64,000 nucleotides of DNA from Microvelia longipes. Its lineage: Eukaryota > Arthropoda > Insecta > Hemiptera > Veliidae. The stretch covers positions 28,070,811 to 28,134,810 of the forward strand of contig JACMZG010001913.1 in assembly GCA_018340805.1 (NCBI GenBank), in the 5' to 3' direction. The position numbers and the translations under genes are program-made. Positions within the stretch are counted from its first letter, which is position 1. Each line of letters starts with the position of its first letter. A model generated the notes under the pieces. That model was not told the origin of the DNA. It worked only from the letters and a program-made list of their open reading frames with translations, and did no database searches. Below are positions 31,926-44,345 of the stretch, piece after piece.

Positions 31926-33212
31926 AATAATGAACTTTAAATTAATGTAAATTATGTTATTTTTAAATAATGTAATAATATTAATGTAAATAATGTTGAT
32001 AGATGTACAAATTTTTTCGTATATTTTAACAGTAACTCCAAAAAATGTATGTTTGCCTACAACGTAAAATTTAAGTTGAATAGCTAAGAAAGTTCCTGTG
32101 CTGTTTTTTTGTATGGTTTGCTATCTGGCAATAACGGCGAAAAGCAATAGGAAAATTAAAATTTATTGGCCGTTTAAATTTTTAAATAGTCAATATTTTT
32201 AAAATGGTTACCAATATTAAACTGAAATTTCGTGGATTGATCGACAGCCTATAGATGTACATTTGTGTCAAATTTCAACTCTGTTGGTCAACTTTTCGTT
32301 TTTAAAGAATTTTTAAAATTTTAGATGACTCAGCAGAAATCTGATTTTTGTGCCAAGTTTAAATACTCTAGCATAAACTCAGAGAGAGTTATGCGTGACA
32401 CAGTCATACGCACACATCAAAATTACACATCATACGCACGTCAAGAAAATGCCTGAAACGGATAATTATCCGTTTCATTGTAATTACAATAAAACCTAGG
32501 TTTCAAATTTTTGGGGAGAACACAATAATTTTTACTTATACCTTCGCTAGTAGATGAGGAAAAGTAAAAATTACATTAAAGCTTAATTTAAGCGAATGAA
32601 ACTTGTGTGATAAGTATATAATTAATTCAAAGTTTAGTGCTGATATGTGATTAAGCTTTATAGTCCAAGAGCCAGGCCTAAAAAATGTGAATCATTTTGT
32701 ACTACTTCAAACCAAATTTTTCTGAAAATATACCTTAAAATATGAAGGAAAAGCATAGTCTGCCTATTCAGAGTGGAGCCCTTCATATAATAAGAAAGTC
32801 CCACACACAAATAAGTGGTTCCCTGTAAATCTGGTGCAAAACATGAAGAGAACATTTTTCAAAGCTGATAAAAATTCCTATAAACCGAGTGTTTTTTTTG
32901 TAAAATCGGATAACTATAACTAAATTTATGACATTTGTGAGATGGCCAAAAATGCACAAAAAGTCAATAATTTTCAACCACGACCTCAGAATTATTAGGC
33001 ACATTTTATGGTCTCAAGAACCATTAAATAATGTTATTCGAAAACTACGATTCTATGTTCTCAAAAGTCTTAAAAATACAACCGGTCATACTAGGCATGT
33101 TTATTTTTTTCAATAATTTCCATGATAAAAATAGCAATATATTACTTTTTCTGAGGGAGTTTAGGTTCACTTTATTCCCTGTTATACAGAACGTGAAATG
33201 CTACATTTGTGT

Positions 33213-33400
33213 CACTGTACAAAAAAAGAGTTTTTGTACAGCGAACAAAAAAAGAGTTTTTGTACAGCGAACAAAAAAAGAGTTTTTGTACAGCGAACAA
33301 AAAAAGAGTTTTTTGTACAGCGAACAAAAAAAGAGTTTTTTGTACAGCGAACAAAAAAAGAGTTTTTTGTACAGCGAACAAAAAAACGGCTTTTTTTGTA
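33213..33400. repeat. 26/27-bp minisatellite
   Basis: Seven units of GTACAGCGAACAAAAAAAGA plus GTTTTT. The first four are 26 bp and the rest 27 bp by one extra T. Overlapping open frames in all phases are artefacts of the unit. Confidence 0.95.
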
Positions 33401-33959
33401 CGGCTAGGAATTTATTTTTTTAGCCGCGAGGAGCACAGAAAACTACAAACTTGTAGTTCAGCCATATTTCCGCTAAATAGCAACTCGGTTTTAACAGTAT
33501 AGTATAACCTTTTTTTAATCTACTTTTGTTTCTTTTAATCGAAATCAAATTTAAATTAAATAGAAATAAAATTGAAACCAATTTCTAATAATTTTTAAAT
33601 TAAAAAAGTTTTTATTTGTAAATGTTATTTATTTTATTATTAGTCTTTACCTCAGAAAGCAATACACTGCATGGCTGGCTGTGAATAACTTTTTATTACC
33701 TCAGTGCCTTTTACTGACTTGCTTTGCTTTGAAATTAATCTGTTAAAAAGATTAATTTCCCAGCCAAGTAGTATTATACTATTATGGTATTATATTGGTA
33801 AAACGACATATTGTTGACAAACAAACTTTTCCTTATACTTTTGAGGTGCCAATAAATATATATTATTGTTAATAACTTAAGTAAACATTAAAGCCACGAT
33901 AAGTGGCTTTTGTATTTTGATTCCTGATACTTTATGCTTTACGTTATCTAATGTATTGT

Positions 33960-34450
33960 CGTACTTAATAAAATTTTGGGGCGGTGGCCCGCATGTTGGG
34001 CGAATTTTAATTTAGAATGGGTGTTTTGGTGCTTAACAATCCATTTGTTACTTACGGATCCGGTTTATACTTTATAACTTGAGATGATTGTATCAAGCAC
34101 TACTTGTAACTCATTTTTTCTGTATTTTTCAAAGGAAATGCGTATAATTATTCTGTTGGTCATAGAAAACTATGTCTCATAAATTGGTAGTGCACAAATT
34201 GTTTGCACTAGTTTAATGCTCAGGTGGTTTCTTTAAAGTTTTTAGCTAATGAGCTAAACCCTAAAATAAACCTTTGAAAAATACGGAAAAATTTGTTACG
34301 AGTAGTGCTTGATAATTGAGTAACTGGTCAAGTAATAAAGCATAAACCGGAACCTTAAGAAATGGATTGTTAAGCACGGAAAAACGCAATCCAAAGGAAA
34401 TTCGCCCAATATGCGAACCACCGCGCTAGAATTATTTTGAAGTTATAAAC
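33960..34450. mobile_element. Fold-back family A element, copy 2
   Basis: Left arm GGCGGTGGCCCGCATGTTGG, GCGAATTTTAATTTAGAATG and AAGCACTACTTGTAACTCAT. The right arm is the complement, with CCAAAGGAAATTCGCCCAAT and GCGAACCACCGCGC. Centre at about 34200. The A-family tail follows on the right. Confidence 0.75.
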
Positions 34451-34454
34451 TTAT

Positions 34455-34850
34455 ATAATGATAAAAAACCATAACAAATTATCGTTCTTACCAGGATTCG
34501 AACTCACTAATCCTAACATTGAGGCTTGGTTCATTCAACTCACTAGCCCAAAACATCGAAAACGACTCCCCACTTGAATTGTAGGTTTTCTAGTAATTGA
34601 CCATCGTTTTTTTAAACTTTTTTGTCACTGATTTGAACCGGTTTTATAGATTCACCACCCAAAAATGCATAAAAAACGACACCCTACGCAAAATTTAATT
34701 TTCACGACCGTAATTTTGGTTCTCAGTAATTTATTGTGCTTTTTTTTTTGTTTTTTGTCACTTAGTGTGGTTGTATCGGCTTCGGACCTAATTCATTCAT
34801 TTCAGCGTCCAAAAAAAAAATAAATAAAGACTTTTTTCGTAGCGAAAAAT
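34455..34850 (-). repeat. Tail of fold-back family A copy 2 (B-box and 140-bp unit, reversed)
   Basis: On the complement this reads the ~140-bp unit (TTTTGCGTAGGGTGTCG), then AGTGAGTTCGAATCCTGGTA (B-box-like), then AATAATTTGTTATGG. That is the same order as 26150-26700 on the plus strand. Confidence 0.65.
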
Positions 34851-35269
34851 AATATCCTTAATTTAATTAAGCTAAATTAAATCAAGTAAACTTGTGCTGC
34901 CCGGAAGAATATATTCTTCAAACTACAATAACCTATTTTGCTTAGTCATTAATAATGTTAAAATTTTGTTAAAAATCAAATATTTGACCGTTTGAGTAGA
35001 CATTTGACAAACATTTACATCTATAGGAGGTCAATATATTCACAATATTTTATTATGATATTGGTGTGATGAACCACAGCAACAGCTGATTTGCATGATG
35101 TTGTTTTAATATGTAAATTGTTGTAAAGTGAATTTTATTTAAGCAAGAAATGGTATAATAATTGGAGTGATATTGGTTGGTTTTTTGGGCTTGTTAAATT
35201 TTGATACAAAAGTTTAACGCGCATTATTTTATTGAACGCCTAACATAACATCCTAGATGTTTGGTTACT

Positions 35270-35520
35270 TTATAATTCGAACGAAGCGAAACCGAAGTCA
35301 TAACACCTCAGACTTTGGATAATCATGACAATATGAGGGTGAGCGAAACGAGTCCAAAGTCATATCACTAAACTTTAGATAAAGATTTTATTCTGAGGTT
35401 GAGTGTAGCGAAACCGGAGTAATGCCACCTTAAGCAAAAAAACCACGATATTCTGAGGACGAGCGCAGCGAGTCCGAGATGTGAGGAAAAGTACTAAAGT
35501 ACCCTGTCCCCAATTTTTGT
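35270..35520 (+). repeat. Repeat with GAGCGAAACGAGTCC units and GTACC end
   Basis: Degenerate ~75-bp units: CGAACGAAGCGAAACCGAAG, GGTGAGCGAAACGAGTCC and GGACGAGCGCAGCGAGTCC. They end AGTACTAAAGTACCCTGTCC. Related to family D. Confidence 0.65.
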
Positions 35521-35599
35521 CATTAATTTTTTATCAGTTTTAACCACTGGTATTATATAAATTTTCAAAACTAATAAAAAATAATCAACTTTTTGATCA

Positions 35600-36984
35600 C
35601 ATTTGCGGTTAGAATGGACCAAAGGCGTTCATTAACCTTCCCCCTCCTCAATAAAGAATTAATATTTTTACTTGTCTCAATTTTTACTAGTCCTTTTTGA
35701 ACCCTGGGTACTTATGTTATTACTCAAAATTTTGTTACATAAAGCTGAAATATTAAATTCACTCTTGATAAAAATTCACCAAGTTTTAAAAATTCGTAAT
35801 CTTGTCTCTAGGGGTGAGGAGGCGCAAAGTGATTCCGTGAAGGTAAAAAAGAAGTTCCGCGGGACCTAAAAATCGTGAATGTTTAGTAAATTTTTTATTA
35901 GAAAATGACTCAGTTACTGGTTTAATCCAGATTTAATTTTCTGTAAAATAATAAGAAAATGAATATTAGAAAATTAAATGTTTTGTATGAGATTTCTCAT
36001 TGCGCCGAAGGTTTGCTAATTTCCCCGGGGAGGGAAGAAAGCCTCTTGTCGGCAGGCAACCACAGATCTGTTCCATTTGAATAGTCGACGTTTACTCGTA
36101 TTATCCTGCCTCTAAGAATAGATTGTAAGAGGTTTAAGACATTCTATTGTAATCTATTGCCATCTTTAGTGGTGGAATAAAATAGAGAAGTTAATTTAAT
36201 ATAAATAATCTAAGTGGGACATTTCTTTTACTGTTGTCAACAGTAATAGTTTCTCGTTGGATTAATAACTTGAGTAAAATATTTGCTCAGCAACAAAAGC
36301 TTATTCTGTTATCGAGATTTATAGCGGCTCGAACAAAGTTTTTCTATTATTGAGATCCGTCATTTGTAGCGGCTAGGATAAAGGGTTTTCCTCGTATCAA
36401 AATTTATGACAGGTTAGATGAAGAGGTTTTCTGTTGACTAAGAGATAGCTCTGTCGAGAGCCAAAGATACCCTTTTACTGCTGCAATGTGTTCTGCTGAC
36501 AAAGGCGCAACTCTGAAGAGAGCTAGAGTTACTTCTGTATTCTCCTACAAGTGTTCTGCTGACCAGGGGGCAGCTCTGACGAAAGCCGGAGTTACTCTGT
36601 GTTCTGCTACAACGTGTTCTTGAACAACTTGCTTTTGTTGGAAGATCGAAGCTCCCTATAAGATAAATCTGTAGCATTAATTTTAATTTTTTCTAAACAA
36701 ATTATTTTTATCAATTACTTGTTTTTCTCTACCCTGGTCCTGTTGTATAATTACCAATTAATTAACCGATTGACAAAAGAACCCGGTACGGGGTACCGGA
36801 TTCATTTATGTTTTTTTTTAATTTTTTTAAATGTATTTTTTTATATTTATTTACTTTTTTATTGGCCTTAAAGAAAAATCGTGAGAAATCAGTTCATTCC
36901 TTACGGTCACTCATCTACGTACTGACCTCGCTCAATTCTGCGTAACTCTGCTGATCCGACAATAAATGTAGATATACACGCTAA

Positions 36985-36990
<6 letters not shown>
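35600..36990. other. Intergenic DNA with a weak ~67-bp tandem at 36430-36640
   Basis: Three degenerate units contain GTGTTCTGCTGACAAAGGCG and AGAGAGCTAGAGTTAC. Minus-strand frame 36438-36677 (Ser/Arg/Cys-rich) is a translation of them. The plus frame 35672-35869 is unrecognised. No gene. Confidence 0.45.
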
Positions 36991-37032
<42 letters not shown>

Positions 37033-37071
37033 TATATATATATTATAATATTATATATTATATATATACAT

Positions 37072-37108
<37 letters not shown>
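36990..37108. repeat. (TA)n microsatellite
   Basis: TA run with TAATAT interruptions, abutting the reversed copy of the 25591 repeat. Confidence 0.93.
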
Positions 37109-37111
<3 letters not shown>

Positions 37112-37113
<2 letters not shown>

Positions 37114-37245
37114 TTCGTGAAATCGTGAAACGTATTTTTTCGTGATCAGATACCTCTCAAATAGATTTGTTTCGCAGTTCGAGATTCGAATTCTGCCTTG
37201 ACGCCTATCCCATTAGTGATTTTTTTTTACAAAGGGAATTCGCTA
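37112..37245 (-). repeat. (TA)n-associated repeat, copy 2
   Basis: The complement reads AGCGAATTCCCTTTG, TAATGGGATAGGCGTCAAGG, AGAATTCGAATC and CACGAAAAAATACGTTTCAC, then TATATATATA. The series is co-linear with 25591-25700. Confidence 0.7.
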
Positions 37246-37420
37246 AAAGCTAATATCGTAGCTGTATGCCATTTGTATAAACTAGTATTATGACAAACTG
37301 ATATAGGACAATGACCACGTAGCCGCGAAGTAGCTTCTGGAGGGCGGAGGAGCCGCAAAGCGGCAATCAGCGTACACCGGGTAGCGGCCAAGAGACCAAT
37401 GGCCTCTTGTTTTTAATTGT
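37230..37420 (+). repeat. Dispersed repeat family B, copy 3
   Basis: GGGAATTCGCTAAAAGC, GCTGTATGCCATTTGTATAA and ACTGATATAGGACAATGACC are followed by GC-rich AGCCGCAAAGCGGC hairpin words. It ends GGCCTCTTGTTTTT. Shares its head word with the (TA)n-associated repeat immediately to its left, in the opposite direction. Confidence 0.65.
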
Positions 37421-37429
37421 TAACGTTTT

Positions 37430-38990
37430 TTAAATTTTCTGGTTAGCATAACTGACCTAATGGTTGATGTTGGTTAGAGTGGTTTAGTTTGTATCCTCTA
37501 GCATAAACACACTGGGAGCTACGACTATAACACACACATACATTCCTATTCGTTATCGTCATATTCGTCTTGCACCTAGACAGGTGCAATTACTCAGGAC
37601 GTCTTGTAAACACCTAAAACGGATAATTAAAGTGAAATTTTGTTTTCAAAGCTTTATCTGTTAACACATCACGTTTCCTATAGACTATGGTATAAATTAT
37701 AAAAAGGTAAAAATAAATTTATAAATAATATTTCAAAAGCGTTTGATATAAACTACAAAAAGTAGATAAAATATGCTGTAGAACGTGTGACAAAAACATT
37801 AATGAAATAATTGCTTTCCTGTCAGGAGAATAAATAAGATTTTTTTGTAATTAAAATAGTTGAATAAAATTTCACTGTCGCGTATCGATTTTAGCTAAAA
37901 TTTTGATGTTCATTCTGTCTATCAAATAATATTTTTCTAGATTGTTTAGAGCTTGTCGATGTTTCTGCTTATCACGTCTCTTTAAAAATTATTAATAAGA
38001 ATATGTTTGAGTAATAGACCTGTGTGACAGTGACAGTTCTGTTCCACGCGGCCGTTTGAAGGCTATGCTCGCTTTAAGTTTTTGCTTTTTTCAAGTTAAA
38101 GTAGGTTTTGGATTGGAACGGTAGATTCAATGCACAGAAGACACGTTTCGGCCCACTTTTTAAACTTCGGTATCTGGAGAACTGTGCTATCAACCGAACT
38201 AGTCAAGATCTTGTCGGGAGTCGCTACACATTTTACTAGAATTAGAAATCTTTTATGTAACAATAGAGTATTTGACAATTTGTTTTATTGCATTATCTTT
38301 AAGTACGTCGTATAAAAGAACACCCTGTAAAATATTAGAATGAAAAAAACTTATAATTTTGATGATACAGCAAAAAACGAAAAATATGTATAAACCAAAA
38401 TGTTATTTGGTGGGAAAACGGCCTCGACTGCTTGTGTGACGTCAGACGTAAGAATACCGCCGTGTAGTATAATATTCACTAGAGCAACACTCATAAGAGT
38501 TTATTCTATACTGTCAACAAGATGATACTGACAGCTGTAGTCAGTTCCTTTGACATTGTATTACTTGCACCTCGGAATTGTTTTGTTTCAGTCTTCTTTA
38601 CATTCTATTGAACTGTAAGCAACTGTTGACCTTATGATTTTCTAACTAAAACCTAACCTTTAGAACGTTCCGTTTTCACCCCACTCTCATACCCATTCCC
38701 CCTCTAAGGTGGAATACTCGAAATAGTAGAAATAGTTCGGAATATTCGGAATAGTATTTCGAAATAGTCGAAATACTTATTTCGACTATTAAAAATTAAA
38801 TTAATTTTTTTTAAAGCCTAATATATTTTTTAAACACATTTAATCATTTTATGACCAAACAAATTTTTTTTTTGGAATAATGCAAATACTCTGTTGAGTT
38901 CCTGGACTGTGCTATTCTTCTTAATTACTTTGCAATAAGGTGTGGATTGTGGACCCCCCACAATTCACATTTTCTTATCCACAATTCTTG
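37430..38990. other. Intergenic DNA, no recognised gene
   Basis: AT-rich sequence. Near 38715-38790, TCGAAATAG-type words (CGAAATAGTCGAAATACTTA) form a short degenerate repeat and hairpins. Overlapping 60-codon frames at 38096-38315 are not convincing. Confidence 0.4.
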
Positions 38991-38999
38991 GGGATAAGA

Positions 39000-39165
39000 A
39001 GCAATCCCTGAAAATTAAAAAACAAGAGGCCCTGAAAAGAAATTTCAAACAAGAGGCTGTAGCTTAAGCCCGCCCTCCAAAAATCCTTCTCACCTCTACC
39101 CCCTTCATGATCCTATCCTCATTTATTCTTTGAAAATTCGCTTAAAACTGCCACTACCTGTGTCT
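39000..39165 (-). repeat. Family B fragment (reversed)
   Basis: On the complement: AGTTTTAAGCGAATTTTCA, GGAGGGCGGGCTTAAGCTAC and AGCCTCTTGTTTG, then GGGCCTCTTGTTTTTTAATT. The terminal word is duplicated. Confidence 0.45.
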
Positions 39166-39969
39166 TTTGTATTATATTACAGATGCTTTTACATATAATA
39201 TTATATAATAAAAACCTGATGACATATAATATTAATAATATTATATAATATTACATATAATAAAAACCTGATGACTGACATCTATCGGATAACGCTGGAA
39301 CTAAAATCCCATTTTACGCGTTATTTTCGCCAGCTTAGCACGCCTTGAAAAATTAATATTTTTTATTGAAATTTTGGTTTTGATTTTTAAGTCACATGAT
39401 AAAGGGGGCCTAGTAATTACATTTTTAAAATTTGAAGTTCAAAATGAAAATTTTGATTTTAACCAGCGCGTACACGCTTGATTAAAAAAAGTTCAAAAAA
39501 ATAAAAACTAGGTACCCTTTGGCATTTTAATAGTTTTAAATTAAAAAAAAAAATTACGTCTCTATCTTAAAAACTACGTACGGGAGACGTGGGATAGCAT
39601 TTTAAGTTCGCGTTCCACCCACCCTTAAGTATTTTATACTAAATTAATAAATCCTATTTAATGCATTACGTAGAACAATTTAAAAATTAGTTTAGAAATT
39701 TCAAGCAATTCGATAGTTAAGCCGTGGTGCCTTTGCCTTTCATTACTTAAATATGTTGCAACTATTTATAGATAAAAAAATTAGGTTGCTTAAATTAGGA
39801 AGTTGTGGAAAAAGTACCGTGGTACCCTGTACCCGATTTCTTAGAAATATTTATGAATTAGTATTTTTTTACTTATCCTCATTCCTTACACTGTACTTTC
39901 TTATCCGTGCATTAAGTATTGGTGGATATAGATGAAAATTAGGTCTAAATAGTAAAGCTGTTACTACGA

Positions 39970-40250
39970 ATTCTGTCGTATTGCAACTCAGAGATGAAAA
40001 TTGGAATACGTTTGAATACCCGAATTCAACTTATTATGGTGAAAAGCCAAACGCAACGATTGCGATATCGGATGGGTGGTCGGAGAACGGTGGCAAAAAT
40101 CGAAAACCTAAAAATACGGAAGGTAAACAAGAAATGTCGAGTAGGGTGTTGTTTTCAATATTCTTTAATGTTCTCAGCAAAATGAAACTAGACCGATTAT
40201 TATCGACTAAAGTCGATCTGAGTACTTAAATTACTTGAATGTAGGTTCAG
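39970..40250 (+). repeat. Tail of fold-back family A copy 3 (140-bp unit and box-B-like word)
   Basis: Diverged unit with ATTGCGATATCGGATG, TGTCGAGTAGGGTGTTG and CTAGACCGATTATTATCGAC, then GTAGGTTCAGGAG. It lies left of the palindrome as in copy 1. Confidence 0.5.
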
Positions 40251-40299
40251 GAGAAATTGTTTTATCGATATATTCTCACTTTATAAGTTTATAATTACA

Positions 40300-40740
40300 A
40301 AATAATTTGGGCCCGGAGGTCCGCACGGCGGACGATTTTGCTTTGGAATGCTTGCTTTTTTACGCACTAATCTAGTTCTCGTTCTGATTTTTATTTATGC
40401 TTCATAGTCGCACTTAAACGTGTCTGTCATTCTGCATGCATTTTCCAAAGGAAATACGATAAAATATTTTGTAGATTAGCATATACTGAGCTTGGTATGA
40501 GTGTCTAAATTATACTGCGGTTATGATTATACATGGGGGAGTATAGTTTTGTATAACCTATAGTATAACAATGCGCATTTCTTATAAATAATCAGTGCAA
40601 AGACAGACAAGTAAAAGTGCTACTGTTGTAAGTTCGACCATGAAGTATAAACCAAAAATCTGAGCAGTAAATGGATAGGTGTGCAAGAGCGCAAGCATCC
40701 TAAGGAAATTCGTCCGACTTGCGGACCACCGCGCCATATT
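40300..40740. mobile_element. Fold-back family A element, copy 3 (diverged)
   Basis: Left GGCCCGGAGGTCCGCACGGC and GCATTTTCCAAAGGAAATAC. Right ATGCGCATTTCTTATAAAT, TAAGGAAATTCGTCCGACTT and GCGGACCACCGCGCC. Centre at about 40500. The inverted match is weaker than in copies 1 and 2. Confidence 0.6.
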
Positions 40741-40998
40741 TAAACAATTTAAATTTCAAAATTTTGAACATTCTTCAAAATCATAAATTTGAAAAGAAAA
40801 AAGTATAAAATATTTTATACTTTTTAGGATTTTGAGGGTTTGGTTAAAATGTTTCAAAGAAATAGAATAGTCATTAAGAAATAAGTTGCAGATAAGATAA
40901 GGATTGAAAATGTATAAAAATGCAATGCGATGATCGAACCAAGTCTAGAGTCTACCTAGAGCCCGGAAAATTACGATGAATTGCAATTAATTGTAAAA

Positions 40999-41029
40999 TT
41001 ACAAGTATTTTAAGAAAGAATACTTGTAA
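40999..41029. repeat. 11-bp hairpin with 9-nt loop
   Basis: TTACAAGTATT and its complement around TTAAGAAAG. A further direct partial copy (TTATAAGTATTTTTACAA) follows. Confidence 0.85.
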
Positions 41030-41799
41030 AATTATAAGTATTTTTACAATAAATTAGTGGCCCGTGGGCCACCGGTTGGCAACCACTAAACCGAGGAACA
41101 TTGAAAAATACTACCGCTTGCACGTCCCTTAACATTAATTACATTATGATTCGATTGATACAGAACTCCTATTTGTAGCAATGCAAGTACATCTATAAAG
41201 ATTTTATCTTGTATTTATTTAGTTCTTTATTATTTCGATAAAAGACGACGAAAAAGAAAAGCTAAAAGATTGTTCCACATTTTTTTGTGTGAATGTAAGA
41301 AGTAGTATGAGAAAAAAAGGAGGGGGGGGGGGTGAGATACTTGGTGAAGACAGTATTCTGATACATGGGGGAGGGGAGTTCTTAGTCTAGATATAGAACG
41401 CTCTAAGGGCGGCAACCCTGTGAGCATGCTGCCCTACTAGGGAGCCAACATCTCTGACCCCCTCTATCCAAAATTAAATTTCAAAGAAAATAAGAAAAGT
41501 TTTTTTTTAAGTTTAGTAATTTAAAAACTTTTTTCCTCTTAATTTATCATTATTATTGTGTGTATAAAAATATTTTTATTAGGGTTTCGAAGATAATCTT
41601 CGAAACCCTTATATTTCTGTCGAGCGTCTGTCTGTCCGATTTCTCATCTCAGGAACTACAATAGCTAGGAAGTTGAAATTTGGTATACATGTGTAACTAT
41701 TTTATCCAACAACAGGAAAAATATAGCCAACTATATCACATGCGCATCTGTCGATTTATGAGCGAATGCGCACATTCGCCAAAAAAAAATATTTTTTTG

Positions 41800-43910
41800 A
41801 AAAATCATGTGGGGTATCAAATTGTAGGTATCGATGGGTAGTACACAAATATGCTACGCTTTTTCAAAATGGCGGCTATTACACCCGCCAAAAATCTCAA
41901 AAACCACCAAAAAATGCTTGTCCCCCCCTTTTAAGGCATAAGGAGAAGCCCTAAAAATATGGGACCAATAGCCAATAAAAGCACTTTCCGGGCCATAGAA
42001 ATTCTTCGGAGAAAAAGTTTCAAAAGTTAATTTTAGCAATTTCAAAATCGCCCAAACGCGCACGCGCAAAAAAAAATATTTTTTTTGAAAATCATGTGGG
42101 GTATCAAATTGTAGGTATCGATGGTAGTACACAAATATGCATCGCTTTTTCAAAATGGCGGCTATTACACCCGCCAAAAATCTCAAAAACCACCAAAAAT
42201 GCTTGTCCCCCCCTTTTAAGGCATAAGGAGAAGCCCTAAAAATATGGGACCAATAGCCAATAAAAGCACTTTCCGGGCCATAGAAATTCTTCGGAGAAAA
42301 AGTTTCAAAAGTTATTTTAGCAATTTCAAAATCGCCATACGCGCACGCGCCAAAAAAAAATATTTTTTTGAAAAATCATGTGGGTATCAAATTGTAGGTA
42401 TCGATGGTAGTACACAAATATGCATCGCTTTTTCAAAATGGCGGCTATTACACCCGCCAAAAATCTCAAAACCACCAAAAATGCTTGTCCCCCCCCCTTT
42501 TAAGGCATAAGGAAAAGCCCTAAAAATATGGGACCAATAGCCAATAAAAGCACTTTCCGGGCCATAGAAATTCTTCGGAGAAAAAGTTTCAAAAGTTAAT
42601 TTTAGCAATTTCAAAATCGCCCATACGCGCACGCGCAAAAAAAAATATTTTTTGAAAAATCATGTGGGGTATCAAATTGTAGGTATCGATGGGTAGTACA
42701 CAAATATGCATCGCTTTTTCAAAATGGCGGCTATTACACCGCCAAAAATCTCAAAACCACCAAAAAATGCTTGTCCCCCCCCCTTTTAAGGCATAAGGAG
42801 AAGCCCTAAAAATATGGGACCAATAGCCAATAAAAGCACTTTCCGGGCCATAGAAATTCTTCGGAGAAAAAGTTTCAAAAGTTAATTTTAGCAATTTCAA
42901 AATCGCCCATACGCGCACGCGCAAAAAAAAAATATTTTTTTGAAAATCATGTGGGTATCAAATTGTAGGTATCGATGGGTAGTACACAAATATGCATCGC
43001 TTTTTCAAAATGGCGGCTATTACACCCGCCAAAAATCTCAAAAACCACCAAAAAATGCTTGTCCCCCCCCCTTTTAAGGCATAAGGAGAAGCCCTAAAAA
43101 TATGGGACCAATAGCCAATAAAAGCACTTTCGGGCCATAGAAATTCTTCGGAGAAAAAGTTTCAAAAGTTAATTTTAGCAATTTCAAAATCGCCCATACG
43201 CGCACGCGCCAAAAAAAAAAATTTTTTTGAAAAATCATGTGGGGTATCAAATTGTAGGTATCGATGGGTAGTACACAAATATGCATCGCTTTTTCAAAAT
43301 GGCGGCTATTACACCCGCCAAAAATCTCAAAAAACCACCAAAAAATGCTTGTCCCCCCCCCTTTTAAGGCATAAGGAGAAGCCCTAAAAATATGGGACCA
43401 ATAGCCAATAAAAGCACTTTCCGGGCCATAGAAATTCTTCGGAGAAAAAGTTTCAAAAGTTTTTATCAATTTCAAAATCGCCCATACGCGCACGCGCCAA
43501 AAAAAATATTTTTTTTGAAAAATCATGTGGGGTATCAAATTGTAGGTATCGATGGGTAGTACACAAATATGCATCGCTTTTTCAAAATGGCGGCTATTAC
43601 ACCCGCCAAAAATCTCAAAAACCACCAAAAAATGCTTGTCCCCCCCCCTTTTAAGGCATAAGGAGAAGCCCTAAAAATATGGGACCAATAGCCAATAAAA
43701 GCACTTTCCGGGCCATAGAAATTCTTCGGAGAAAAGTTTCAAAAGTTATTTTAGCAATTTCAAAATCGCCCATACGCGCACGCGCCAAAAAAAAATATTT
43801 TTTTGAAAATCATGTGGGGTATCAATTGTAGGTATCGATAAGAGTACACAAATATGCATCGCTTTTAAAAATGGCGGCTATCACACCGCCAAAAATCTCG
43901 ACGTAAGGCA
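41800..43910. repeat. ~288-bp satellite array, seven to eight units, inside family C
   Basis: Each unit runs through TCATGTGGGGTATCAAATTG, CGATGGGTAGTACACAAATA, TTTTTCAAAATGGCGGCTAT, a C tract after AAAATGCTTGT, TATGGGACCAATAGCCAATA, TTTCCGGGCCATAGAAATTC and CGCGCACGCGC. AAAATGGCGGCTAT recurs at about 41868, 42158, 42436, 42723, 43010, 43302 and 43588, with a degenerate last one near 43868. Units differ mainly by single-base indels in A and C runs, so the array is young. Confidence 0.95.
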
Positions 43911-43924
43911 CCAAGCAGTAATAT

Positions 43925-44345
43925 AACCAAGCAAATACAGGTGAGCGAAGCAAGCCCTAGAATATTATGTTATGTTTTACTTATGCCGTAAAATTAGGTT
44001 CTAATAAACATATACAAAAAGGCGAGCGAAGCGAGCCCATGATTTCATGCCTTGCTTAAAATGTTTCTCTTATAATAGATATGACAAACAAGCACATAAA
44101 GGCGAGCGAAGCGAGCCCTAGTATTGCATGTTTTTTTATTATTTTATACTCTTAAGAAGGTACTGATAAACATATACAAAAAGGCGAGCGAAGCGAGCCC
44201 ATGATTTTCATGCCTTTTTTAAAATGTTTCTCTTAAAGTAGATATTGACAAACAAGCACATAAAGGCGAGCGNATCTCTAACAAATTAGGTATCGACAAA
44301 CATATATAAAGCGAGGAAGCGAGCTCTAGAGAGATGTAAAAATGT
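43925..44345. repeat. ~80-bp tandem array with CGAGCGAAGCGAGC word
   Basis: Five to six units: AAAGGCGAGCGAAGCGAGCC with CTAGTATT or CATGATTT, then ATTAGGTATCGACAAAC-type linker. One N at 44273. Homologous to the 9340-9900 array. Confidence 0.9.

Larger units (their letters stand above)
30231..33780. mobile_element. 3.5-kb element with ~180-bp terminal inverted repeats
   Basis: The left end (ATACTACTTGGCTGTGAAAT, AGCAAAGCGAGACAGTAAAA, then GTAATAAAAAGTTATTCACA and CTGAGGTAAA) is matched in reverse complement by the right end (CAGCCAAGTAGTAT at 33761-33774, TGTGAATAACTTTTTATTAC, TTTACCTCAG). The interior holds one unrecognised ORF, a 60-bp tandem array and a 26-bp tandem array. No transposase, integrase or polymerase was recognised. 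The interior may contain later insertions. Confidence 0.7.

Noticed and set aside
33031..33502. Several overlapping frames with FVQRTKKE or CTANKKRVF repeats
   Set aside because: Products of the 26/27-bp minisatellite, open on both strands and in all frames.
36438..36677. 79-codon Ser/Arg/Cys-rich minus frame
   Set aside because: Built from a degenerate ~67-bp tandem repeat; no domain, start context or splice sites.
43074..43628. 184-codon minus-strand frame in the family C array
   Set aside because: It is a translation of the 288-bp unit (288 is a multiple of three, so a frame can stay open). It repeats with a 96-residue period and breaks at every indel. No start or splice context.
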